Source of the DNA: Methanomassiliicoccales archaeon
Lineage (GTDB): Archaea; Thermoplasmatota; Thermoplasmata; Methanomassiliicoccales; UBA472
Assembly: GCA_028682915.1 (NCBI GenBank)
Contig: JAJRAN010000110.1
Coordinates: forward strand, 1-41,451
Length of the DNA: 41,451 nt
Reading direction: 5' to 3'
In this document: piece by piece, positions 1-6,748 of the stretch
Position numbering within the stretch: the first letter of the stretch is position 1
Layout: every line of letters begins with the position of its first letter
Translations under genes and position numbers: made by a program
The notes under the pieces: model-generated
Databases searched by the model: none
What the model was told of the DNA's origin: nothing
The model's input: the letters and a program-made list of their open reading frames with translations, nothing else

Positions 1-333
1 GATCATCCTCTTCCCTTCCATTATCACCCTGACTTCGGTGTCGTCATCCTTAGAAACCCTTAGGATGTCCTTGACAGCCTTTGCTATCTTCTCGGCATCC
101 TTGACCACCGGTGCCTCGATCTCCTTGCCCTTGATATAACCGCCACCGACTCGTCCAGTCTTGAGACCTTTCTCAATTCCGGGCATATCGACGGCAATTG
201 TCCTCTTGGCAAGGCTACCGATGCGCATGATGGCGGGGTTCTTTAAAGGACTGATCGCCTCCAGTGGCAGGCCCTTTTCAATGAGCTTGCCCCTGTCGTC
301 GTACAAGTCTATCTTGTCCTTATATTTCGCCAT
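1..333 (-). CDS. mcrB: Methyl-coenzyme M reductase beta subunit, N-terminal part (runs off the window)
   Basis: This is the first 111 codons of the beta subunit of methyl-coenzyme M reductase, the enzyme that releases methane from methyl-CoM and coenzyme B. The N-terminus reads MAKYKDKIDLYDDRGK, followed by a PLEAISPLKNPAI segment, which is the hallmark start of McrB. A VGGGYIKGKEIEAP stretch matches the usual region before residue 75. The start is ATG at 331-333, preceded by a strong Shine-Dalgarno AAGGAGG about 7 bases upstream. The remainder and the expected mcrD, C, G and A lie beyond position 1. The gene follows tfuA on the same strand across a 313-base gap with its own promoter. Identification is from sequence recognition and is firm. 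Confidence 0.95.
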   Translation of the reverse strand, partial: MAKYKDKIDLYDDRGKLIEKGLPLEAISPLKNPAIMRIGSLAKRTIAVDMPGIEKGLKTGRVGGGYIKGKEIEAPVVKDAEKIAKAVKDILRVSKDDDTEVRVIMEGKRMI

Positions 334-376
334 TCTTTGCCTCCTTTTCGTTTTAGAAAAACGCGACTCTCTCCTT

Positions 377-412
377 AAGGTTGCAAGCCATTACAACAAA
401 TCCCCCAACCTT
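377..412 (-). promoter_or_regulatory. Hairpin in the mcrB mRNA leader
   Basis: Arms AAGGTTG (377-383) and CAACCTT (406-412) are perfect complements separated by 22 bases. They lie inside the predicted mcrB leader, about 44 bases before the start codon. An overlapping 8-base palindrome CCTTAAGG occupies 373-380. Function is unknown; it could be a leader stem or chance. Confidence 0.35.
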
Positions 413-469
413 GCTTCCTTTCGGTGAAAATCGGTTCCCCTTGCTCGGGACTCTAAACGGAAAATTCCC

Positions 470-477
470 ATATATAT
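470..477 (-). promoter_or_regulatory. TATA box of the mcr operon
   Basis: On the minus strand this reads TATATATG within an AT-rich patch. A start point about 25 bases downstream falls near 448, giving mcrB a leader of about 115 bases. A second TATA-like run (minus-strand AATATATATCC, about 550-560) could be an alternative upstream promoter. Inferred from position and composition only. Confidence 0.55.
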
Positions 478-484
478 CTGCTGT

Positions 485-519
485 TGGATGGTTAATCCAT
501 CCATCAATAAACGATTGAT
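485..519. promoter_or_regulatory. Two abutting dyads upstream of the mcr TATA box
   Basis: TGGATGG (485-491) and CCATCCA (497-503) form a 7-base inverted repeat with a TTAAT spacer. ATCAAT (503-508) and ATTGAT (514-519) form a second with an AAACG spacer. The centres are 17 bases apart. The first ends 8 bases upstream of the mcr TATA box in transcription order, a typical activator position in archaea. The first dyad shares its outer half-sites with one upstream of the corrinoid-protein gene. Confidence 0.5.
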
Positions 520-586
520 TACGCTTTTTGCCTTCCAGTTAACAATCGGATATATATTCTTAGATTATAATATTTTCAAATTCATG

Positions 587-637
587 CCGTTAAAAAGGTT
601 TTCAATTAACGGGTTTAATCGCGATTTTAAGCCCGTT
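587..637 (-). terminator. Hairpins and T-run after tfuA
   Basis: Downstream of the tfuA stop, arms AACGGG (608-613) and CCCGTT (632-637) surround the palindrome AATCGCGATT (617-626). A second inverted repeat, CCGTTAA (587-593) with TTAACGG (606-612), overlaps it. Read on the minus strand, the first hairpin is followed by CCTTTTT. This would end the ycaO-tfuA transcript before the mcr promoter. Inferred from structure. Confidence 0.5.
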
Positions 638-646
638 TATCCTTAC

Positions 647-1318
647 CTATTTTTTTGTTGATTTCGCGAAATCCTTCATTGCTTTTTTCACGTAGCGAAG
701 TATCCCTATAGCATCCTCCCTCTTAATATCGGCATAATCCTCGCTAACGAACTTTTCGAATTGCGATAATGACGAAGGGTCGAGCGCTCTCGCGGCCTCC
801 TCGATCAACTTCTCCTTCGTCCTCTTCGGGAAGTATATGCCCTTCATTTTCGCTAGCAGAACGTCCGCTTGAGCCGAACCGATTATACCCCTTGCACAAG
901 CGACTTCCAGGTTATGCCTCATGTTAACAAGCGGCTCGGACAGTGCTTCGAGGTCCTCGGGGTTGAAGATGAGGGCGACCTCATCGTCCCCGTCGATCTT
1001 ACCGCCTGAATACAGATCGTAGACTTTGCCGATCCCCAACATCCCCATGGTGTCGAGCTCGGACGCGCGGAGGGCGCCCATGCTTCCGCCCCCTACCACC
1101 TTGACGCCCTTCCGGATGAGGTCCAGTATCTCGCGGTGGCCGACCGCGGCCTCGCTCTGGAACACCCCGTCGATTATGGCCACCAATCGGACCGAACTGG
1201 GCAGGGACGGCAGGTCGCCCCGTTTTACTGGAGGCAGTAGATCGCAGGCATCGCCGACGATGGCCCTCGCCTCCTGGTGGGAGAGGCTCGGACCGAGGAA
1301 CACCACGCATGACGTCAT
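647..1318 (-). CDS. tfuA: TfuA-like protein, YcaO partner
   Basis: A 223-residue TfuA-family protein (core motif region TCVVFLGPSLSH at the N-terminus, then a GGGSMGALRASEL segment near residue 100, both typical of the family). In methanogens TfuA acts with YcaO to convert one glycine of McrA to thioglycine, probably by handling or delivering sulfur. The ATG at 1316-1318 directly abuts the ycaO stop (TGAATG), so the two are probably translationally coupled. The next gene downstream is mcrB, so the modifier genes sit immediately before the operon of their target. A hairpin plus T-run follows the stop. Function is from family knowledge; the enzyme target is supported by context. Confidence 0.9.
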   Translation of the reverse strand: MTSCVVFLGPSLSHQEARAIVGDACDLLPPVKRGDLPSLPSSVRLVAIIDGVFQSEAAVGHREILDLIRKGVKVVGGGSMGALRASELDTMGMLGIGKVYDLYSGGKIDGDDEVALIFNPEDLEALSEPLVNMRHNLEVACARGIIGSAQADVLLAKMKGIYFPKRTKEKLIEEAARALDPSSLSQFEKFVSEDYADIKREDAIGILRYVKKAMKDFAKSTKK

Positions 1319-2521
1319 TCAGCCTACCGTCCTCAATCTCCTACCAGCGCGCTCCTCGTCCATGGCGTGCACCTCCATCCCAGGGACGATGACCCTGACC
1401 ACGGGCACGTCCAGCTCCTTGCGGGTGAGATCCACCGCCACTGCCCTCTTGAATCCCTTCGCCCTCAGTCGCTCCAGCACGAACATGAGGTCGTCATAGA
1501 GGTCCGGGGCGTCGTATCCCTCGATGGACGCCAGCCCCTCCTTCCTCTCAGCAGGGCCGAACCACATGGAGTTCAGGCGCTTCATGCGATCGTACCCGAG
1601 CTGCCTGGCTGGCCCTCCCCGGGTGGTGTCCTCCCGCGCCCCGTGGATCTGGGTGAGGCGGCTCTGCGCCACCTCGGTCAGGGCGCGTATCACCGTGATC
1701 CTCGGGCTAAGGTGCGTCCCCATGCCTAGGCAGAGAAGGGCAGGGTCCTGCAGTCGCACATCGTCGGCGGCCGCAGCGAAGGTCGGCAGGCCGAGGTCGC
1801 TGGTCAGGTCCTTTAGGTGCACCTCGATGCCTTGCGAGACGAACTTCTGCAGCATCGATTGGATGAGCTGGTCATCGGTCGGGGGCTCGATGTCCGCCAC
1901 CGGCCGGCGCTTGGCCTCGCAGATTGACCAGGCGTCGCGCTCCACCACCTCGCAAAGGGCATGCACCACCGCCTCCTCCATGATGTTCCCCGAGGCCAGG
2001 CCGTTGGTGTTGGTCCTGAACAGGGGCAGGTCGAGGCGCGAGGTGTAGGGATGGAACACCGCGCTGGCCGGGACGAATACATCTTCCTTCTCCATCAGCT
2101 CGAAGCCCTTGACCCATCCCACGTTCCGCTGCATCACCACCGAGGCCGTCCGCTGCGGCAGGATCAGAGAGCGCGGGTCGACGGCGTTCTCTGAGGCGAG
2201 CATGTCCTCGACCGTCTTGCGGACGATGCGGTCCCCGCGCACCTCCCCGCTGTACCTCTCCAGGGCCTCCATTATCGCCGATACCTTCGCCTGTTCGGTG
2301 GAGGCGCCCTTGCCGTTGTACACGGTTATGGCGCCGCTGTCCGCGTCGGGCCTTATGCTCGAGAATACAGGAATCCCGACCCTGTCCAGGCCGGTGATGT
2401 CCGCGACGCGGGTGATGCCAGCGACCTTGCACAGGGGCTCGATGCGCCTCAGCGTCGTGAGCGGGTCGACGGTCCGCTGCCCGTCCGCGGTGTAGGTCTT
2501 CAGGGCGTGGCCGAGCTCCAT
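1319..2521 (-). CDS. ycaO: YcaO-type thioamide-forming cyclodehydratase homologue
   Basis: A 400-residue YcaO protein. The family uses ATP to activate a peptide backbone amide; with TfuA in methanogens it installs the thioglycine of McrA. The ATP-binding glutamate regions are visible as STEQAKVSAIMEALERYSGE around residues 94-113 and EEAVVHALCEVVERDAW around residue 182. Length is normal. The gene lies 48 bases after lrp and abuts tfuA. A TATA-like AATAAACC patch on the complementary strand around 2545-2555 could give it its own promoter in the lrp-ycaO gap. The neighbouring mcrB supports McrA as the substrate rather than a natural-product peptide. Confidence 0.92.
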   Translation of the reverse strand: MELGHALKTYTADGQRTVDPLTTLRRIEPLCKVAGITRVADITGLDRVGIPVFSSIRPDADSGAITVYNGKGASTEQAKVSAIMEALERYSGEVRGDRIVRKTVEDMLASENAVDPRSLILPQRTASVVMQRNVGWVKGFELMEKEDVFVPASAVFHPYTSRLDLPLFRTNTNGLASGNIMEEAVVHALCEVVERDAWSICEAKRRPVADIEPPTDDQLIQSMLQKFVSQGIEVHLKDLTSDLGLPTFAAAADDVRLQDPALLCLGMGTHLSPRITVIRALTEVAQSRLTQIHGAREDTTRGGPARQLGYDRMKRLNSMWFGPAERKEGLASIEGYDAPDLYDDLMFVLERLRAKGFKRAVAVDLTRKELDVPVVRVIVPGMEVHAMDEERAGRRLRTVG

Positions 2522-2569
2522 ACACCACCCTGAAGGATAGGCCCGGTAATAAACCTGATTTCCTCGGGC

Positions 2570-3043
2570 TCAGTGCGGGTTCGAGGCGGGCAGGGTCATC
2601 AGTTCCAGCTCGGCGTTGGGGTTGAGGGGGATCTTCTCGATGAGGATGTCCACCTCCACGTTCTGGATGTTGGGGATCTTGAGTATCCTGTTCTGGATGA
2701 GGTCATAGAGCAGATCCACGCTCTTGGAGTACACCTCGCACAGGAGGCTGTGGTCGCCGAAGACCTTGTGCACATACTCGATCTCGTCGAACTGCCTCAG
2801 CTCGTCGATGACCGAGCCCATGGCCGGCCCAACCACCTCGAGGCCGATGATGGCCCTCATCATCCCGAGCTTCGATGAGCTGGTGGTGATGGTGTAGCCG
2901 GAGATGTAGCCCTCCTGCTCCAGCTTGGAGATGCGCCGGCTCACCGTCGCCTTGGATACCCCGAGCTTCAGGGCGATGTTCCCCAGGCTCTCGCGCGAGT
3001 CCTGCCTTAGCATCTTCAGTATGTTGAGGTCGGTCAGGTCCAT
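2570..3043 (-). CDS. Lrp/AsnC family transcriptional regulator
   Basis: A 157-residue protein with the classic Lrp/AsnC architecture. The N-terminal helix-turn-helix starts MDLTDLNILKMLRQDSRES and continues with LGVSKATVSRRISKLEQEGYI (residues about 27-47). A RAM-type ligand-binding and oligomerisation half follows from about residue 65. Such proteins bind DNA as dimers or octamers and often sense amino acids. The ATG is preceded by AGGAGGG and a TATA-like CTTAATAGG near 3085-3093. It is the first gene of the lrp-ycaO-tfuA-mcrB series, so control of itself and of the methanogenesis genes downstream is plausible but unproven. Confidence 0.9.
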   Translation of the reverse strand: MDLTDLNILKMLRQDSRESLGNIALKLGVSKATVSRRISKLEQEGYISGYTITTSSSKLGMMRAIIGLEVVGPAMGSVIDELRQFDEIEYVHKVFGDHSLLCEVYSKSVDLLYDLIQNRILKIPNIQNVEVDILIEKIPLNPNAELELMTLPASNPH

Positions 3044-3195
3044 GCTCTCCCTCCTAGACTGTAGGAAGTTACGCTTTGCGCCCTATTAAGTTGCTTTCTT
3101 CTCAGAAATGCTCCACAAAATGCTTTCATCGTTGCGAAGGAATAAAAGAAAGTAAGCGGAAATGGTTTGGTGGAAATGATTCGCAGAGTGACGGC

Positions 3196-3900
3196 TCAGC
3201 CTTTCTGCCTGGACTTGGGGATCGGCCCCTGTGCCATTGTCTTGAGCGCCTTGACCGTCTCTGCCAATCTAACCTTGGGTATGCCCACTAGCATCTCCTC
3301 GGGCTTGATGTCGCTGGTCTTGCGGCAGCCGAAGCATCCCAAGGACATGTTCATGTTCCCCGTCTTCATCGGGACCACGGTGGAGTCGGCGCAGGTCGCT
3401 TGCACCGAGGCCATCTCGACAGTGACCCTTCCCCCCATGCTGAAGGTGCTGGCGGCGGGGACCAGCCAGAATACCTGCTCTGGCATCCCGACCACGACCA
3501 CCACGTCCGGATCGAGCGTGGCCTTGCTCAACGGCGCCAGGGCCGTCGCCTCGTTGGACAGTGGCTCCAGCTGAGGCCTCACTGAGATGGTCTTCGCTGC
3601 CGCATCAGCGGTCTCGTACATCCCCATGTTGTGATGGAACTCTCCCGCCTTCACCTTGTCTGGCAGCGGTACAATGCCCAATGCGCTTCCGCCCACTGGG
3701 CAAGCTTGCTTGTCCGCGGGAACCGTGAGCTTTTCTCCCTTCCTTGCCCTCATTATCGCCTGGCAGTGCCTGATCGGGGTCTCGGGGACCTTGTATCCTT
3801 CTGGAAGGGGCTTCCCCTTCTTGATCAAGGTGATGGCCACGGGCTCGGTCTGCAAACCAAGTGATTCCATGAATACCTTCGACATCTCGACGTTATCCAT
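3196..3900 (-). CDS. DUF169 family protein
   Basis: A 234-residue DUF169 protein (COG2043), a family common in methanogens and of unknown function. Conserved cysteines are visible: HCQAIM (C46), QACPVGGSALG (C67), C170 and the CFGCRK motif (C189, C192). Several could bind metal or a cofactor. An upstream in-frame ATG at 3933 exists, but the TATA box at 3941-3946 predicts transcription starting near 3919, so the ATG at 3900 is preferred. It diverges from mtrA-mtrH across a 301-base region rich in inverted repeats. Its role in methyl transfer is only suggested by location. Confidence 0.85.
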   Translation of the reverse strand: MDNVEMSKVFMESLGLQTEPVAITLIKKGKPLPEGYKVPETPIRHCQAIMRARKGEKLTVPADKQACPVGGSALGIVPLPDKVKAGEFHHNMGMYETADAAAKTISVRPQLEPLSNEATALAPLSKATLDPDVVVVVGMPEQVFWLVPAASTFSMGGRVTVEMASVQATCADSTVVPMKTGNMNMSLGCFGCRKTSDIKPEEMLVGIPKVRLAETVKALKTMAQGPIPKSRQKG

Positions 3901-3940
3901 GAGGTTCAAACCTCTGGACCTTCGAAGGACCATGCATTTA

Positions 3941-3946
3941 CTTATA
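3941..3946 (-). promoter_or_regulatory. TATA box of the DUF169 gene
   Basis: The minus strand reads GTATAAGTAAAT here, with a purine-rich AAGGAACG just upstream as a BRE. The expected start point near 3919 gives a leader of about 19 bases to ATG 3900. The plus strand of the same patch (TTTACTTATAC) is also TATA-like and could fire in the opposite direction with a start near 3965-3970. Confidence 0.5.
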
Positions 3947-3962
3947 CGTTCCTTTTCATCGA

Positions 3963-4088
3963 ATCGGGAAGAACGATGGCTGGCCTCTTACCGATTGTTA
4001 GGTCAGATGCGAGGATCGGGATGCGAAATGGGTGAAATCTCGTGCCTGCCCTCGCATGGTTCAGAGGCGCCTGCCCTCTCTTCCCGAT
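3963..4088. repeat. Three nested inverted repeats, possible structured RNA
   Basis: Three perfect stems nest co-linearly. The outer stem is ATCGGGAAGA (3963-3972) with TCTTCCCGAT (4079-4088). The middle is GCCTCT (3983-3988) with AGAGGC (4063-4068). The inner is ATGCGAGG (4007-4014) with CCTCGCAT (4050-4057). TATA-like sequences lie about 25 bases outside either end, so an RNA from either strand could begin at the outer stem. No T-run terminator is seen on either side. It could be a structured RNA, a DNA cruciform or chance. Confidence 0.45.
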
Positions 4089-4111
4089 GAACGCACAACC
4101 GTCTAGGAAAT

Positions 4112-4147
4112 GTTACATAACGATAGTAAAGGAAAATGGCATATGCC
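4112..4147 (+). promoter_or_regulatory. Candidate mtrA promoter with start-site palindrome
   Basis: GTTACATAAC (4112-4121) is a TATA-like dyad. A start point about 25-30 bases on would fall in the perfect 10-base palindrome GGCATATGCC (4138-4147). A regulator bound there could block initiation. The resulting leader to the mtrA ATG would be about 60 bases. Confidence 0.4.
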
Positions 4148-4201
4148 TTAGATACCGGTAGGGCTAGAATAGGCCTTTGAGCCATTAGCGAGGGAGGAAC
4201 C

Positions 4202-4972
4202 ATGTCCGCGGAATCGTCGTGGCCGATCATCCAGGGGGACTATCTGCTGGGAGACCCTGACAGCCCTGTCGCGGTCCTGATAATCGGACGTGGCCAAGTC
4301 GAAATTCCCGGCGATCGCTTCTGCATCATGGGGACGGTGAAGACCGAGAACATGGGGCTGGAGAAGGTCATCGTCAACATCGTCAGCAACCCGCGCATCC
4401 GATTCTTGATCGTCTGCGGCAAGGAGGAATTCGGGCATTTCCCCGCGGACGCGGTCATGAGGATCTGGAGGAACGGGATTGACGACAGGAAGAGGATCAT
4501 CGACTCAAAGTCAGCGATTCCATATATCTGCAACATCGGCAAGGAGGCGGTGGATCGGTTCCGCTCTCAGGTGGAAGTGGTGGACCTGGTCCATCCCAAG
4601 GAGTCAGAGGAGATCGTGGCCTACGACCCGATGTACATGTTCGAGCCCGAGAGGCGGGACGAGCTCCTTGCGGCCATCTTCGACTGCGTGGCCAGGGACC
4701 CGGGGAGGCTAAAGGCCGAACCGTTGCTGGTACAACCTCCTGGCCTCATGGTCGAACCCAAGAAGGCCATCAAATCCATCGACAAGCTGGCCTTGGAATT
4801 CACCAATCAGATGCTGAGGCTGCCAAGCGAGAAGCTGTCCACGGAGGCCTCGCTGATCGCGGTCTCCGAGGAGATGGGCATCGTCATCGACCCGACGGAC
4901 GGGCTGGTCTTCGACGTGCCCTCCGTGGAGTTCGCTGGAAAGCTGAAGCTGTATTATCGAGGGGGCAGGTAG
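4202..4972 (+). CDS. mtrA: MtrA-like corrinoid methyl carrier, soluble form
   Basis: A 256-residue homologue of subunit A of tetrahydromethanopterin S-methyltransferase. The N-terminal corrinoid domain is clear: WPIIQGDYLLGDPDSPVA, then VKTENMGLEKVIVNIVSNP, then FLIVCGKEEFGH, where H79 matches the histidine that coordinates cobalt in MtrA. Canonical MtrA ends in a membrane helix that anchors it to the sodium-pumping complex. Here no hydrophobic segment exists, and the last 90 residues form a different soluble tail. The other Mtr subunits (B-G) are absent from the window. A strong AGGGAGG precedes ATG 4202. mtrH follows after one base, so the two form an operon. I infer a cytoplasmic methyl-transfer pair. 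Confidence 0.9.
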   Translation: MSAESSWPIIQGDYLLGDPDSPVAVLIIGRGQVEIPGDRFCIMGTVKTENMGLEKVIVNIVSNPRIRFLIVCGKEEFGHFPADAVMRIWRNGIDDRKRIIDSKSAIPYICNIGKEAVDRFRSQVEVVDLVHPKESEEIVAYDPMYMFEPERRDELLAAIFDCVARDPGRLKAEPLLVQPPGLMVEPKKAIKSIDKLALEFTNQMLRLPSEKLSTEASLIAVSEEMGIVIDPTDGLVFDVPSVEFAGKLKLYYRGGR

Positions 4973-4973
4973 G

Positions 4974-5864
4974 ATGCTGAAGTTCACCAACAAGCAGACG
5001 ACCTTCAAGATCGGGGGCGTGGAATTCGGAGGGCAGCCTGGGAAGCGGAGGACGGTCATGGTCGGTTCCATCTTCTACCCCAGGCACAGCGTGGTCGAGG
5101 ACCGGGTCGAGGGCAGGGTCAAGGAAGGCGCGGTGGAGCGTTTGGTGGGCGACCTGGCTCGCGCCGCCGAGGAGACGGGGTGCCCGACCGCCCTGATGGT
5201 CTACGCGGAGACGGAGAGGTGCATGCGCAGCCACCTGGAGAAGGTCGCGGACGCTTACCAGGGACCATTGTTCATTGACTCCCCGAGCGCCGATGTCCGC
5301 ATCGCCGGGGTCGTCAAGGCCAATGAGCTGGGCGTGCAGAAGAGGGTCATCTACAACACCATCAACGCCGGGGTGACGGACAAGGAGCTCGAGGCGCTGC
5401 GGCGCAACGAGGTCAAGTCGGCGGTCCTGCTGGCCTTCAATCCAGGAGACATACAGGCCAAGGGCAAGATCTACCTCCTGGAGAACGGTGGCGGGATCCT
5501 CCCCCAGGGCATGCTGGAGATGGCGCAGGCCCACGGCGTGGAAATGCCTCTGCTGGACATGGCCGTGATGGCCTCCGAGCAGGGCGCGGGCTCCGCGCTG
5601 CGCGGCATCATGATCGCCAAGGCCAAGTGGGGCCTTCCCTGCGGGTGCGCCATGCACAACGCGGTGGAGTCCTATCCCCCGCTGGCCAAGCTCCAGGGAG
5701 AGGACAGGAAGCTCTTCCGCTACGTGGACGTGGCGGCGGCGGTCATGCCCATAATGGCCGGCGCGGACTACGTCATGTACGGCCCCATCGAGTTCGCCCG
5801 GCGCACCTTCCACGCCGCGGCCTTCGCGGACCAGCTCATGGCCCAGGCGGCCGCTGAGCTATAA
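4974..5864 (+). CDS. mtrH: MtrH-like methyltetrahydropterin:corrinoid methyltransferase
   Basis: A 296-residue MtrH homologue. MtrH is the subunit that transfers the methyl group from methyl-tetrahydromethanopterin to the MtrA corrinoid; it has a TIM-barrel fold related to pterin-binding methyltransferases. The start MLKFTNKQTTFKIGGVEFGGQPGK and the TVMVGSIFYPRH segment are characteristic. IDSPSADVR (about residue 101) and VIYNTINAG (about 124) correspond to pterin-binding strands. The start codon lies one base after the mtrA stop. The partner pterin (methanopterin or folate type) cannot be read from sequence. In a methyl-reducing lineage the reaction could run in either direction. Confidence 0.92.
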   Translation: MLKFTNKQTTFKIGGVEFGGQPGKRRTVMVGSIFYPRHSVVEDRVEGRVKEGAVERLVGDLARAAEETGCPTALMVYAETERCMRSHLEKVADAYQGPLFIDSPSADVRIAGVVKANELGVQKRVIYNTINAGVTDKELEALRRNEVKSAVLLAFNPGDIQAKGKIYLLENGGGILPQGMLEMAQAHGVEMPLLDMAVMASEQGAGSALRGIMIAKAKWGLPCGCAMHNAVESYPPLAKLQGEDRKLFRYVDVAAAVMPIMAGADYVMYGPIEFARRTFHAAAFADQLMAQAAAEL

Positions 5865-5890
5865 TCAGCAGGTATTGGCGAGGGAGATCG

Positions 5891-6748
5891 TCAGAGCTCG
5901 ATCTCGGAGCCCGCCGGCATCAGCTCGAAGCCGACGAAGCGGTCGGAGATGTTCTTCATGGCCTCGAAGCCGGTGCAGTGGAGCGGGGCGATGCGGTCCA
6001 CGCCCAGGTTCTTGAGGTGGTCCATGGTCTTGCGGATGCGGTCCTGCGACCCGCCCCCGAGGTGGAAGCCGCCCATGACCATGAGTATCTTGGAGCCGGT
6101 GGACTTCTTGGCGTGGGTCACGATGTTGACGATCCCGGGATGCGAGCACCCGGTTATCACGATGACCCCGCGCTTCTGCGTCAGGAACAACGCCTGCTCG
6201 TCCATCACCATGTCCTCTATCGTCCGGCCCTCCTCCTCCCGGAGGAAGTTGAGGGTGGGCTCGAAGTCCGTCACCCTGGGCACCTCTCCCGAGGTCCTCA
6301 CCCCGGGGACGATCTCCACCGGGGTGGAGTTGAAGCTCATCTTCGCCTTGGCCAGGGCGGAGGTGACGTGATCCGGGGGCGAGATGTCGACCTTGGACTC
6401 GCCACCAGTGGAGAAGCGCTTGCCCACGAAGGTCCTGGGATGGGTGTGGATGGGGACCCCGGCCTCGATGAATGGCAGCAGCCCGCCGACGTGGTCGTAA
6501 TGCCCATGGGAAATGAACACGGCGCTGAAGTCCTTGGGCTCGGCTCCGACCGCCCTGAGGTTGTTGAGCAAGGCGGCCTCGGAGGCGCCGGCGTCGAAGA
6601 GCACCTTCTGGCCAGCGTCGGTCTCCACCATCACGGAGAAGCCCTGCTCGCCCATGAACTGCTTGTTGGGGGAATCCAAGCGCTTGACCATGCGGGACTG
6701 CACGTAGGGCGTCCCGCACATATTGTCCACCAGGGTTATGACGCGCAC
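5891..6748 (-). CDS. MBL-fold metallohydrolase of the COG1237 type
   Basis: A 285-residue metallo-beta-lactamase-fold protein. The metal motif is HGHYDHVGG (H81, H83, D85, H86), with later ligands in TGCSHPG (about residue 200) and LHCTGFEA near the C-terminus. COG1237 includes the archaeal dihydropterin-ribofuranosylaminobenzene phosphate synthase of methanopterin synthesis (MJ0301 type), but the family has many paralogues and the exact reaction is uncertain. The start is GTG at 6748, directly abutting the ramA stop (TAAGTG), so it is coupled to the activase gene. This linkage favours a role in corrinoid or pterin methyl metabolism. It converges with mtrH. Confidence 0.85.
   Translation of the reverse strand: MRVITLVDNMCGTPYVQSRMVKRLDSPNKQFMGEQGFSVMVETDAGQKVLFDAGASEAALLNNLRAVGAEPKDFSAVFISHGHYDHVGGLLPFIEAGVPIHTHPRTFVGKRFSTGGESKVDISPPDHVTSALAKAKMSFNSTPVEIVPGVRTSGEVPRVTDFEPTLNFLREEEGRTIEDMVMDEQALFLTQKRGVIVITGCSHPGIVNIVTHAKKSTGSKILMVMGGFHLGGGSQDRIRKTMDHLKNLGVDRIAPLHCTGFEAMKNISDRFVGFELMPAGSEIEL

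Noticed and set aside
3963-4088. Nested repeat as an insertion element (MITE)
   Set aside because: No convincing target-site duplication or second copy in the window. The nested stems fit an RNA or regulatory structure better.
4884-5813. 309-codon open minus-strand frame
   Set aside because: Antisense to mtrH, low-complexity composition and no family resemblance.
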